Assembly: GCF_003863365.1 (NCBI RefSeq)
Contig: NZ_RQXT01000001.1
Location: forward strand, 62,001 to 126,000
Length of the DNA: 64,000 bases
Direction: 5' to 3'
DNA from: Mesorhizobium tamadayense
GTDB taxonomy: Bacteria > Pseudomonadota > Alphaproteobacteria > Rhizobiales > Rhizobiaceae
The position numbers and the translations under genes are program-made. The first letter of the stretch is position 1; every line of letters begins with the position of its first letter. Under the pieces are notes generated by a model. It was not told the DNA's origin. It saw only the letters and a program-made list of their open reading frames with translations, and ran no database searches. Positions 53,399-61,780 of this stretch are shown piece by piece.

Positions 53399-53458
53399 GG
53401 TACGCAATCCGGGAAAGCGGGCCGCGGTTTTCCATCCTGAATTACGTGAAAACAGATA

Positions 53459-54025
53459 CTACTGCACGAGCAGCAGCGCGCCGTTCTGAACCTGATATTT
53501 CTGCAGGCGCTGCAGGAAGCTCATGCCGATCAGGTTGGTCTGCAGCGCCCGATCGTCGAGAACGACGGCCTGGACATTGTCGACGGAGATCTTGCCGATC
53601 TGCAGGTGGTCGACGGTCACCACCGCGGCCTTGATGGCGCCGTTCGCCGTGTTCACCTGTTGATTGAAATCCGAGGCATTGAGCGAGATGCCGATCCGGC
53701 GCGCGGTCGAGGTGTTGATGGCGACCAGTGTCGCGCCGGTGTCGATCATGCCGTCGATCTGGCGGCCGTTGAGCTTGAAGGCGGAGGTGAAATGACCGCG
53801 CTCATCGGCGTTGACCACCACCTGGCGGCCGAGCGGCATCGGCGCCGCCGGCCTGGCTGGGACGGAGGCGAGATTGACGTCGGGTTGTGCCTCCGGCGCC
53901 GCCGGCTTGGAGGCGCCCGCCGATCTCAGCAGGGTTTCGACCATCTGCGGGTTCGACTGATAGACGATCGGGATCGATGCCGAGCTTCCGACAAAGACGC
54001 CAAGGAGGAGAAGCTTGCGCAGCAT
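53459..54025 (-). CDS. Retropepsin-like aspartic protease (clan AA, exported or membrane anchored)
   Basis: 188 residues. An N-terminal hydrophobic segment (MLRKLLLLGVFVGSSASIPI) anchors or exports the protein. A Pro/Ala linker then leads to a retropepsin-like domain with the catalytic DTGA (MIDTGATLVAIN) and the late IGMSFLQRL, as in the TIGR02281-type clan AA proteases of alphaproteobacteria. The ATG at 54025 follows AGGGG. Such proteins probably act in the periplasm as homodimers. Confidence 0.87.
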   Translation of the reverse strand: MLRKLLLLGVFVGSSASIPIVYQSNPQMVETLLRSAGASKPAAPEAQPDVNLASVPARPAAPMPLGRQVVVNADERGHFTSAFKLNGRQIDGMIDTGATLVAINTSTARRIGISLNASDFNQQVNTANGAIKAAVVTVDHLQIGKISVDNVQAVVLDDRALQTNLIGMSFLQRLQKYQVQNGALLLVQ

Positions 54026-54131
54026 GGACAGCCCCTTCGTAGGGCTCAATCCTTACGCCGACATGGTGTTTTCAGCTTTAACGCGCGCCGGGACCGAGGT
54101 GTTTCGTAAACGAGCGGTTAAGAAAAAGCGC

Positions 54132-54761
54132 TCACTTGGTCCCGTACATGCGGTCGCCGGCGTCGCCGAGGCCAGGCATGATGTAACCCTTCTCATTCAA
54201 CTGACGGTCGATCGAAGCGGTGAAGATCGGCACATCCGGGTGCGCCTTGGTGAAGCGATCGATGCCTTCGGGCGCCGCGAGCAGGCAGAGGAAGCGGATG
54301 TTGGTGGCGCCGCGCCCCTTCAGCTTGTCGATTGCCGCAATCGCGGAATTGGCTGTCGCCAGCATCGGGTCGACGACGATCACTAGACGGTCGGCAAGGT
54401 CGCTTGGCGCCTTGAAGAAATATTCGATCGCCTCCAGCGTCTCGTGGTCGCGGTAGAGGCCGATATGGGCGACGCGCGCCGCCGGCACCAGGTCGAGCAG
54501 GCCTTCGAGCAGGCCGTTGCCGGCGCGCAGCACGGAGGCGAAAACCAGCTTCTTGCCCTCCAGCGTCGGCGCCTCCATCTCCTCGATCGGGGTCTCGATG
54601 GTGGTGGTGGTCAGTTCGAGGTTGCGGGTGACCTCGTAGCCAAGAAGCAGCGAGATCTCCCGCAGCAGCCGCCGGAAGCCGGCCGTCGAGGTCTCCTTCT
54701 TGCGCATGATGGTCAGCTTGTGCTGGACAAGGGGGTGGTCGACGACGGTGACGCCCTGCAT
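54132..54761 (-). CDS. upp: Uracil phosphoribosyltransferase
   Basis: 209 residues. Marks are the N-terminal [20 protein letters not shown], the [16 protein letters not shown] segment, and the PRPP loop [16 protein letters not shown], then C-terminal [11 protein letters not shown]. It converts uracil and PRPP to UMP, the last step of pyrimidine base salvage. The ATG at 54761 follows GGGAGC; the in-frame extension upstream runs through a heptamer repeat and was rejected. Confidence 0.96.
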   Translation of the reverse strand: MQGVTVVDHPLVQHKLTIMRKKETSTAGFRRLLREISLLLGYEVTRNLELTTTTIETPIEEMEAPTLEGKKLVFASVLRAGNGLLEGLLDLVPAARVAHIGLYRDHETLEAIEYFFKAPSDLADRLVIVVDPMLATANSAIAAIDKLKGRGATNIRFLCLLAAPEGIDRFTKAHPDVPIFTASIDRQLNEKGYIMPGLGDAGDRMYGTK

Positions 54762-54772
54762 GGTCTGCTCCC

Positions 54773-54890
54773 GTGAATGGTGAATAGTGAATAGTGAATA
54801 GTGAGCAGGTTTGCGAGTCCGGACAGGTCGATGATCGCAGTTGACAGGCCGAAACGCCGGCGAACCATCCATTCACCATTCACCATTCAC
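54773..54890. repeat. Heptamer repeats in inverted arrangement between add and upp
   Basis: Four tandem GTGAAT(G/A) heptamers (54773-54800) plus a partial fifth face three tandem CATTCAC heptamers (54870-54890), the reverse complement, across 69 bases. The right cluster contains the adenosine deaminase stop codon (54887-54889). The two clusters can pair as a stem, and the heptamer number is likely to vary by slippage. Confidence 0.85.
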
Positions 54891-55861
54891 CGGCCTTTGA
54901 CGTCGAGCCGGCTCAACAGCATTGCTTTGGTCTTCCGGTCGACGAAGGCCGCATCGATGGCCGTTCTGGTGACGGCGGTAAGCGCCTTGTCGTCCATCGC
55001 GAAGTGCTCGGCGGCGATGTCGTATTCGCGCTTCAGCGAGGTCCAGAAATAGGGTGGGTCGTCGGAATTGAGCGTCACCTTGCAGCCGGCCGCGCGCAAC
55101 GCCGGGAAGGGATGGTCGGCGAAACTGTCGAACACCTTGAGCGCGATGTTGGAGCCGGGGCAGCATTCCAGCACCACGCCCTCGGCGGCGATGCGACGAA
55201 CGAGGTCGGGGTTTTCGATGGCGCGCACGCCATGGCCGATGCGGGCGGGGCGGATGTGATCGAGCGCCGCAGCCACACTTTCCCAGCCCATCAACTCGCC
55301 GGCATGGATGGTGATGCCGAGTCCGGCCTCGCGCGCGATCTCGAAGGCGCGCACATAATCCTCGAAATCGCCGATGCGCTCGTCGCCGGCAACGCCGAAG
55401 CCGGTGACCAGCGGGTGGCCGCAGCGGGCCGCGAAGCGCGCAGCCTGCTCGATCGCCTCGACGCCGATATGGCGCACGCCGGTGACGATCATGCGTCCTT
55501 CGATGCCGGTCCTGGCCTTGGCGCGAGCCATGCCTTCGCCCAGCGCATCCGTGTAGGCCTTGGGCGACAGGCCGGCCTTCTTGGCATGATCCGGCGAGGT
55601 GAAGACCTCGGAATAGATGGCGCCGTCGCGGGCGAGGCTGGTCAGGTAATGATCGGTCAGACGGGCGTAGTCCTCCTCGGTGCGAAACAGGTCGGAGGCG
55701 AAGTCGTAGGCCGCGAGGAAAGAGCTGAAATCGTGCCAGACGAAGGAGCCGTTCTGGATATAGGGCGAAGGATCCTTGCCGTATTTGCGGGCCTGGCTGA
55801 CAACAAGGTCGGGTGCCGCTGCCCCTTCGATGTGGCAGTGCAATTCGGCTTTCAAAATCAT
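54887..55861 (-). CDS. add: Adenosine deaminase
   Basis: 324 residues. Metal and catalytic motifs of the adenosine/AMP deaminase family are present: ELHCHIEGA (His 8 and 10), TIHAGELMGWESV with catalytic Glu, RIGHGVRAI, and NSDDPPYF with the metal Asp. It deaminates adenosine to inosine, which the neighbouring phosphorylase can cleave. The ATG at 55861 is used; the longer frame to 55987 lacks support. It may be co-transcribed with upp. Confidence 0.94.
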   Translation of the reverse strand: MILKAELHCHIEGAAAPDLVVSQARKYGKDPSPYIQNGSFVWHDFSSFLAAYDFASDLFRTEEDYARLTDHYLTSLARDGAIYSEVFTSPDHAKKAGLSPKAYTDALGEGMARAKARTGIEGRMIVTGVRHIGVEAIEQAARFAARCGHPLVTGFGVAGDERIGDFEDYVRAFEIAREAGLGITIHAGELMGWESVAAALDHIRPARIGHGVRAIENPDLVRRIAAEGVVLECCPGSNIALKVFDSFADHPFPALRAAGCKVTLNSDDPPYFWTSLKREYDIAAEHFAMDDKALTAVTRTAIDAAFVDRKTKAMLLSRLDVKGR

Positions 55862-56029
55862 GCGGCCATCCCGTCCAGTATTTTGTTCTCGCCCGGTTTC
55901 CGGGCGGAAAATCATGCAAGACCCTGCCCGAACCCATGTCGAAGGCGCGGCCGAAAACCGCGCCTTCGACAATAGCGTCGGCCCCATCGATCGGCTATGG
56001 TCCCGCCGGTTTTATGGCGGATCAAAATA

Positions 56030-56806
56030 ATGTCAGTTGAGAGAACCACGGCCGCGGGCGGCATGGAAACCTCCTATGGGTTCAGGAGGGTAGGCGCAGG
56101 CGACAAGCAATCCCTCGTCAACGACGTCTTCCATAAGGTGGCCGATCGCTACGACCTCATGAACGACCTGATGTCGGGCGGGTTGCACCGGCTGTGGAAG
56201 GACGCGATGGTCGCGTGGCTCAATCCACCGAAGCGGCCGGGCTGGAAGGTGCTCGACGTAGCCGGTGGCACGGGCGACATCGCCTTCCGCATCATCGAGG
56301 CAAGCCAGCGCCAGGCGCATGCGACAGTCCTCGACATCAATGGGTCGATGCTCGAAGTCGGCCGCGACAGGGCCGAGAAGAAAAGCCTCTCGCAAAACAC
56401 GGATTTCGTCGAGGCCAATGCCGAAGCGCTGCCGTTCGAGGACGGCACGTTCGACGCCTATACGATCGCCTTCGGCATCCGCAACGTGCCACGCATCGAT
56501 GTGGCGCTGAGCGAAGCTTTTCGCGTGCTGAAGCGCGGCGGGCGGTTCCTTTGCCTGGAGTTTTCCGAGGTCGACATGCCGCTGCTCGACAAGGTCTACG
56601 AAGCCTGGTCGTTCAACGCCATCCCCAAAATCGGCAAGGCGGTGACCGGCGACGGCGAGCCCTATTCCTACCTGGTGGAATCGATCCGCAAATTCCCCAA
56701 CCAGGTGAATTTTGCTTCCATGATCGCTCGGGCGGGCTTCGATCGCGCCACCTTCCGCAACTATTCGGGCGGCATCGCCGCCATTCATTCGGGCTGGAAG
56801 CTTTGA
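56030..56806 (+). CDS. ubiE: Bifunctional ubiquinone/menaquinone C-methyltransferase UbiE
   Basis: 258 residues. Family marks are [42 protein letters not shown] motif [13 protein letters not shown] and the C-terminal [15 protein letters not shown]. It methylates the ring of the ubiquinone precursor. The start is the ATG at 56030 (MSVERTT). It is divergent from add and followed by ubiB after 42 bases. Confidence 0.97.
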   Translation: MSVERTTAAGGMETSYGFRRVGAGDKQSLVNDVFHKVADRYDLMNDLMSGGLHRLWKDAMVAWLNPPKRPGWKVLDVAGGTGDIAFRIIEASQRQAHATVLDINGSMLEVGRDRAEKKSLSQNTDFVEANAEALPFEDGTFDAYTIAFGIRNVPRIDVALSEAFRVLKRGGRFLCLEFSEVDMPLLDKVYEAWSFNAIPKIGKAVTGDGEPYSYLVESIRKFPNQVNFASMIARAGFDRATFRNYSGGIAAIHSGWKL

Positions 56807-56848
56807 GGCCGGAAGCATTGAGGCAGGCCAGGCGATGAGCAGCGTCCG

Positions 56849-58423
56849 ATGACCAGCATTGGCGCCGCTTTCCGGCTCGCCAGGGCCGGCTGGGTGTTGG
56901 TCCGCGAGGGCGTCGTCGCGGCGCTGCCCGGCGAAGAGCTTTCCGGCATGCCGAAGCTCGGCTGGCGGCTTGCCAAGCTGCTGACCCGCCGCCGCGCCAG
57001 GAGCCATCGGCGCGGCGACCGGCTGGCGCAGGCGGTGGTGCGGCTGGGGCCATCCTACGTCAAGCTCGGCCAGTTCCTCGCCACGCGGCCCGACGTCGTC
57101 GGCAACGACATGGCGGTCGACCTTGCGCTGCTGCAGGACAAGATGCACACCTTCCCGAAAACGGAAGCGATCGCGGCAATCGAGGCATCGCTCGGGCGCA
57201 GCATCGGCGATCTCTACGCAAGCTTCGGCGAGCCGGTCGCGGCCGCTTCGATCGCCCAGGTGCACGGCGCCGAAGTCGTTCGTGAAGGGAAGGCTTCACG
57301 GGTGGCGGTGAAGGTCATCCGACCCGGCGTGCGCCATCGCTTCTTCCAGGATCTCGAGAGCTATTTCCTCGCGGCCCGCCTGCAGGAGAAGTACATTCCC
57401 TCGTCGCGCCGCCTGCGGCCGATCGAGGTGACCCAAACGCTGGCGCAGACCACCAAGGTGGAAATGGACATGCGGCTCGAGGCTGCCGCGTTTTCCGAGC
57501 TCGCTGAAAACACGAAAGACGATCCCGGGTTTCGCGTGCCGGCGGTCGACTGGGAACGAACCGGCCGCGACGTGATCACCATGGAGTGGATCGACGGCAC
57601 CAAGATGAACGATCTTGTCGGTCTTGCCTCGGCCGGCCACGATCTCAAGGCGATTGCCGCGAACCTCGTCCAGGCGTTCCTGCGCCACACGCTGCGCGAC
57701 GGCTTCTTCCATGCCGACATGCATCCGGGGAACCTGTTCGTCGAGCCGGACGGCACCATCGTCGCCGTCGATCTCGGCATTGCCGGGCGGCTCGGCAGGA
57801 AGGAGCGTCGCTTCCTGGCCGAGATCCTCTACGGCTTCATCGTGCGCGACTATCATCGCGTCGCCGAGGTGCATTTCGAGGCCGGCTACGTGCCGCGCCA
57901 GCACAATGTCTCGGCCTTCGCGCAGGCGATCCGCGCCATAGGCGAGCCCATCCACGGCCAGTCGGCCGAGACCATCTCGATGGCCAAGCTGCTGACGCTG
58001 CTGTTTGAGGTCACCGAGCTTTTCGACATGGCGACGCGGCCGGAACTGATCCTGCTGCAGAAAACCATGGTCGTGGTCGAAGGCGTCGCCCGCACGCTCG
58101 ATCCGGCTTTCAACATGTGGAAGACCTCCGAGCCTGTGGTGAGCGACTGGATCGCCAGCAATCTCGGTCCGCGCGGCATGCTGACCGATGCGCGCGACGC
58201 AGGCAAAGCGCTGGTGGCGCTGGCGAGGCAGGCGCCGGACATCGCGACCCGCACCGAGCGGCTATCGCGCGAAATCGACCTGATGGCAGAACATGGGCTG
58301 CGCTTCGATGAGGCGACCGCGCACGCCATCGGCAAGGCCGAAGCGCGCCACACCCGCTCCGGCCGCGTCGCGCTTTGGGTGATCGCGCTGACGCTGCTCT
58401 ACATTGCCTGGAAGCTGCTCTGA
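56849..58423 (+). CDS. ubiB: Ubiquinone biosynthesis protein UbiB
   Basis: 524-residue atypical kinase/ATPase of the UbiB/ADCK family, needed for ubiquinone synthesis. The KxGQ motif (VKLGQFLATRPD), the Ala-rich loop AAASIAQVH that replaces the usual P-loop, HADMHPGN and VDLGIAG of the kinase core are present. A C-terminal membrane helix (VALWVIALTLLYIAWKLL) anchors it. It forms a unit with ubiE. Its stop is followed within six bases by the inverted repeat of the coaBC fusion gene. Confidence 0.96.
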   Translation: MTSIGAAFRLARAGWVLVREGVVAALPGEELSGMPKLGWRLAKLLTRRRARSHRRGDRLAQAVVRLGPSYVKLGQFLATRPDVVGNDMAVDLALLQDKMHTFPKTEAIAAIEASLGRSIGDLYASFGEPVAAASIAQVHGAEVVREGKASRVAVKVIRPGVRHRFFQDLESYFLAARLQEKYIPSSRRLRPIEVTQTLAQTTKVEMDMRLEAAAFSELAENTKDDPGFRVPAVDWERTGRDVITMEWIDGTKMNDLVGLASAGHDLKAIAANLVQAFLRHTLRDGFFHADMHPGNLFVEPDGTIVAVDLGIAGRLGRKERRFLAEILYGFIVRDYHRVAEVHFEAGYVPRQHNVSAFAQAIRAIGEPIHGQSAETISMAKLLTLLFEVTELFDMATRPELILLQKTMVVVEGVARTLDPAFNMWKTSEPVVSDWIASNLGPRGMLTDARDAGKALVALARQAPDIATRTERLSREIDLMAEHGLRFDEATAHAIGKAEARHTRSGRVALWVIALTLLYIAWKLL

Positions 58424-58428
58424 TTGCT

Positions 58429-58461
58429 TGCAATGCTAGCATCAAAATTGCTAGCATTGCA
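58429..58461. promoter_or_regulatory. Perfect inverted repeat, candidate antitoxin-type operator of coaBC
   Basis: TGCAATGCTAGCA (58429-58441) and TGCTAGCATTGCA (58449-58461) are perfect 13-bp arms with a 7-base AT-rich centre. Each arm contains the self-symmetric TGCTAGCA, so two short palindromes are spaced by 15 bases centre to centre. It ends 36 bases before the start codon of the RHH-CoaBC gene. FitA antitoxin is known to bind paired TGCTATCA/TGATAGCA-like sites, and this arrangement is very similar. Confidence 0.75.
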
Positions 58462-58497
58462 TGCACCACCGTGCTATTGACGGCGAGGAGCGGAATC

Positions 58498-59991
58498 ATG
58501 GGCACCATTACTGTCCGCAATCTGGCTGACGACGTGAAGCAGAGATTGCGCGAACGTGCCGCGGCGCGCGGCGTGTCGATGGAAGAAGAGGCGCGCGACG
58601 CCCTCGCCAAAAGCGTTCTGTCCGCGGGAGCGGACACCGCGCCCGAGGGCGAGACCCTTTATGCGGCGATCCGCGGCTTAGTCGAGCCGCATGGCGGTTT
58701 TGATGTTGAGCTGCCACGACGAAGCCAATCTCCGGGCAGCCAACCCGCGGAAACGCACAACACCCTCTCCGGCAAACGCATCCTGCTCATCATCGGCGGC
58801 GGCATCGCTGCCTACAAGGCGCTCGACCTGATCCGGCGCCTGCGCGAACGGGGCGTCGCGGTCAGGGTCGTCATGACATCAGCCGCGCAGGAGTTCGTCA
58901 CCACGCTTTCGGTCGGCGCGCTTTCGGCCGACCATGTCTTCACCGAGCTGTTCGACCGCAATGACGAGCACGATGTCGGCCATATAAGGCTGTCGCGCGA
59001 GGCCGACCTGCTGGTCGTGGCGCCGGCGACGGCCGACCTGATGGCGAAGCTTGCCAACGGCCATGCCAACGACCTCGCCTCGACGGTGCTTTTGGCCACC
59101 GACAAGAAGGTGCTGATGGCGCCGGCGATGAACCCGAAAATGTGGTCGCATCCGGCGACGCGCCGCAACCGGGCGACCCTGCAGAAGGATGGCATCGCCT
59201 TTGTCGGCCCTGCCAGGGGCGAGATGGCTGAGAGCAACGAGGCGGGCGAGGGCCGCATGGCCGAGCCGCTGGAAATCGTGGCCGCGATCGAGGCCATGCT
59301 CGACCAAAAGCCGAAGCCGCTCGCAGGCCGCAGGATCATCGTCACCTCGGGGCCGACGCATGAGCCGATAGATCCGGTGCGCTACATCGCCAACCGCTCC
59401 TCCGGCAAGCAGGGCCACGCGATCGCGGCCGCACTTGCGAAGCTCGGCGCCGACGTCCGGCTGGTTTCCGGTCCGGTCAACATCGCCGACCCCGCCGGCG
59501 TCAAGACTACCCATGTCGAGACCGCGACTCAGATGAAGGAAGCGGTCGAGGGCCTTTTGCCGGCGGACGCGGCGGTGTTCGTCGCCGCCGTCGCCGACTG
59601 GCGCACGGCGAACGCTGCCGGCGAGAAGATCAAGAAGGTGGCGGGCGAGGGGCCGCCTTCGCTCAAGATGGTCGAGAATCCCGATATCCTGGCCGGCGTC
59701 GGACACCACAGCCGGCGGCCGGGCCTCGTCGTCGGCTTTGCCGCCGAAACGCAGGATCTCGTCGGCAACGCCGAAGCCAAGCTCAGGAAGAAAGGCGCCG
59801 ATCTCATCGTCGCCAACGACGTCTCGCATGAGAGCGGCATCGGCCCGTCGGGGGTGATGGGCGGCGACCGCAACAAGGTGCGCATCGTCTCCAGGACCGG
59901 CGTCGAGGAATGGCCGGAAATGGGCAAGGATGAGGTGGCGGCACGGCTTGCCGCGATGATTGCCGAGCGGCTGAAAACGATCGTGGTTTAA
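58498..59991 (+). CDS. coaBC: FitA-type RHH antitoxin domain fused to phosphopantothenoylcysteine decarboxylase/synthase (CoaBC)
   Basis: 497 residues, about 90 longer than usual CoaBC. Residues 1-42 (ITVRNLADDVKQRLRERAAA then RGVSMEEEARDAL) are a FitA/VapB-like ribbon-helix-helix, and 50-75 (LYAAIRGLVEPHGGFDVELP) are the toxin-binding tail of such antitoxins. From about 90 the CoaC flavoprotein follows (GGGIAAYKALDL, HIRLSREAD, PAMNPKMW), then CoaB from about 275 (VTSGPTHEPIDPVRYIANRS, SSGKQG, ANDVS). Between residue 28 and the CoaC domain there is no in-frame ATG, GTG or TTG, so CoaBC must be made as the fusion. GAGGAG precedes the ATG. No PIN toxin gene follows. CoaBC makes phosphopantetheine for coenzyme A and should be essential. 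Confidence 0.9.
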   Translation: MGTITVRNLADDVKQRLRERAAARGVSMEEEARDALAKSVLSAGADTAPEGETLYAAIRGLVEPHGGFDVELPRRSQSPGSQPAETHNTLSGKRILLIIGGGIAAYKALDLIRRLRERGVAVRVVMTSAAQEFVTTLSVGALSADHVFTELFDRNDEHDVGHIRLSREADLLVVAPATADLMAKLANGHANDLASTVLLATDKKVLMAPAMNPKMWSHPATRRNRATLQKDGIAFVGPARGEMAESNEAGEGRMAEPLEIVAAIEAMLDQKPKPLAGRRIIVTSGPTHEPIDPVRYIANRSSGKQGHAIAAALAKLGADVRLVSGPVNIADPAGVKTTHVETATQMKEAVEGLLPADAAVFVAAVADWRTANAAGEKIKKVAGEGPPSLKMVENPDILAGVGHHSRRPGLVVGFAAETQDLVGNAEAKLRKKGADLIVANDVSHESGIGPSGVMGGDRNKVRIVSRTGVEEWPEMGKDEVAARLAAMIAERLKTIVV

Positions 59992-61439
59992 CCGGCCGCT
60001 TCCTGCGGCCGCATGACCGGCAGCGCGATCCGCAGCGCAGCGACGCAGCCCAGGATCCCAAGCGGTACGAAGGCCAGAAACAGCCAGCCGGCGACGCCGG
60101 CGGCCGCTTCGCGGTTCAGGCCTTCCGAAAAGCCGCTGGCGTTGGCGACGATGCCGGCAAGGGCCGCGCCCACCGCGTAACCGATGCGCTGCATGGTCGG
60201 CACCGCGGCCGACGCGATCGTCTGCTCGCCCTCGCGGGCCGAGGCGACGATGACGCGCGTCAGGAACGGCCAGCAAACGCCGAAGCCGCCGCCCTGCAGC
60301 AGGGCGCAGGGCAGGATCAGCGGGATCGAGCCTGCGGGGATGGTGTAGGCGAAACCGGCGAGGCCGGAGGCGATCATCAGCGCGCCGATGACGATGATCA
60401 GTCTTTCGCGTTCCAGCGGCGCATTGGCGATGACGATCGACAGGATCGACCAGGCGATGGATTCGGCGGCGATGATGTAACCGGTCGTCAGGATCGGAAT
60501 GCCGTGCAGCGTGGTCAAGAGCAGCGGCCCGTAAATGGTGAAGGTGCAGGTGGCCACGGAGAATGCCGCAACCATCGTCATGCCGGAGCCGAGCGGCGAG
60601 CGCCAGGAGAACAAAGGCGACGGGAACAGGCGCGAGCGCGGCCTGAGGGTATCGATGCGGAAGAACAGTGCCAGGCCGATCAGGCCGAGGAGGAGCAGCA
60701 ACGACGAGCGCAACAGGGCGATGTCGATGCCGGCGGCGGCGATCAGCACCACGCTGAGAGCGAGACAGGCGAGCGCCGGATAGGGGAAAGACGGCGCCGC
60801 GCCGCTGCCCGCCTGCGGCCTGGTTGCTTCGTGCGTGTTCAGCACGATGAAGCTTGCCAGCGCCATCGCCGCGCCGCCGAAGGTGAAGACGCCAAAGGCC
60901 CAGCGCCACGACAGGAACTCGGTCATGATCGCGCCCAGCATCGGGCCGCTGAAGGCGGCGACGCCCCAGATCGCGGACATGATGCCGAAGAGCTGCGGCC
61001 AGATGTTGCGCGCAAACAGCCGCTCGACCGAGACGAAGGCCAGCGACACGAGCGCGCCGCCGCCAAGGCCCTCGACTAGGCGTCCGGCGAGGAATAGCGG
61101 CATGGAAGGCGCCGTGGCGCAGATCAGCGCGCCAGTTGCGTAAAGCAGGGCGGCGACCATCATGTTGGAGCGCAGCGCGACATAGCTGACCAGCCGGCCG
61201 GCTGCGGCGCCGGCGACAATGGCGCCGAGCTCGTAGATCGCCAGCGACCAGCCGACCAGGTGCACGCCCGCCAGCTCGCCGACCATGGCCGGCATCACCG
61301 TAGCCACCATCGTCTCATTGGTGGCATGCAGCAGGATGCCCAGGCTGACGAAGCAGAAGCGCGCCAGGTCGCCGCTCGGCCACAGCGCCCGCCAATCCAC
61401 CCTGTTGTTGGCCACCTTGTTGCCGCTTGCTGCCGTCAC
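59988..61439 (-). CDS. MFS transporter (multidrug-type)
   Basis: About 483 residues with 14 probable membrane helices, of the EmrB/QacA-like major facilitator group (LFLAGRLVEGLGGGALVSLA, MLGAIMTEFLSWRWAFGVFT). I chose the GTG at 61439, six bases after AGGAG; an ATG at 61472 is the alternative. It overlaps the 3' end of coaBC by four bases in convergent orientation. Export of a toxic compound is the usual role; the substrate is unknown. Confidence 0.87.
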   Translation of the reverse strand: MTAASGNKVANNRVDWRALWPSGDLARFCFVSLGILLHATNETMVATVMPAMVGELAGVHLVGWSLAIYELGAIVAGAAAGRLVSYVALRSNMMVAALLYATGALICATAPSMPLFLAGRLVEGLGGGALVSLAFVSVERLFARNIWPQLFGIMSAIWGVAAFSGPMLGAIMTEFLSWRWAFGVFTFGGAAMALASFIVLNTHEATRPQAGSGAAPSFPYPALACLALSVVLIAAAGIDIALLRSSLLLLLGLIGLALFFRIDTLRPRSRLFPSPLFSWRSPLGSGMTMVAAFSVATCTFTIYGPLLLTTLHGIPILTTGYIIAAESIAWSILSIVIANAPLERERLIIVIGALMIASGLAGFAYTIPAGSIPLILPCALLQGGGFGVCWPFLTRVIVASAREGEQTIASAAVPTMQRIGYAVGAALAGIVANASGFSEGLNREAAAGVAGWLFLAFVPLGILGCVAALRIALPVMRPQEAAG

Positions 61440-61590
61440 GTCGATCTCCTGCTTGTTTTTCCGCAACCCCATCAGCGTTGCGAACGAGGCGCCAGATCCA
61501 GTTCGGCAGGGCTTGTAGAACCTCAAGCGCAGTTGAGCTCAAGAGGCTTTCTCGCGGATTTCGAGGCGTGGGCGGGCTGCGATTTGCGCA

Positions 61591-61693
61591 TAAAGCGCGT
61601 CGCGCTGAAACGGATTCAGGCGACGCGCTTTAGGTCTTTGTTTTTATGCATGTCGTTTTCGCAAAACCGCTGCACACTTTTGCGCGACATGCA
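61591..61693 (+). repeat. Bipartite palindromic repeat, divergent copy F
   Basis: Same plan as the other copies with different arms. Hairpin 1 (61591-61631) has arms TAAAGCGCGTCGC/GCGACGCGCTTTA with inner CTGAA/TTCAG. The linker CTTTGTTTTTA is conserved. Hairpin 2 (61645-61693) has outer arms ATGCATGTCG/CGACATGCAT and inner arms CGCAAAA/TTTTGCG around the loop CCGCTGCACAC. The arms are unlike the consensus but still pair, and the linker and loop match the family. It lies in the 341-base gap upstream of the MFS gene, which holds no other gene. Confidence 0.8.
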
Positions 61694-61720
61694 TTAGGCA
61701 TCCGGCTCCCCAAAAGCGCT

Positions 61721-61744
61721 CGGCCCGGAACAGGTGTTCCGGGC
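61721..61744 (-). terminator. Terminator hairpin of the DUF992 gene
   Basis: GGCCCGGAAC and GTTCCGGGCC are perfect 10-bp arms with a 4-base loop, 36 bases beyond the DUF992 stop. On the minus strand the stem is followed by GAGCGCTTTT, a short T run. It is a likely transcription end for that gene. Confidence 0.7.
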
Positions 61745-61780
61745 CGGGCGCAGCGCAACCGGATTTGGAAAGCCGAAGCT

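Noticed and set aside
53399..53458. Imperfect hairpin between deoA and the protease gene as a terminator
   Set aside because: The possible stem (GGAAA..TTTCC around a GC core) is mismatched and lacks a T-tract, so it was not listed.
54762..54872. N-terminal extension of upp to 54872
   Set aside because: It would translate the heptamer repeats and has no ribosome binding site. The ATG at 54761 gives the normal length.
58879..60909. 676-residue open frame on the minus strand across coaBC and the MFS gene
   Set aside because: It runs through two real genes in the wrong frame and shows no protein pattern.
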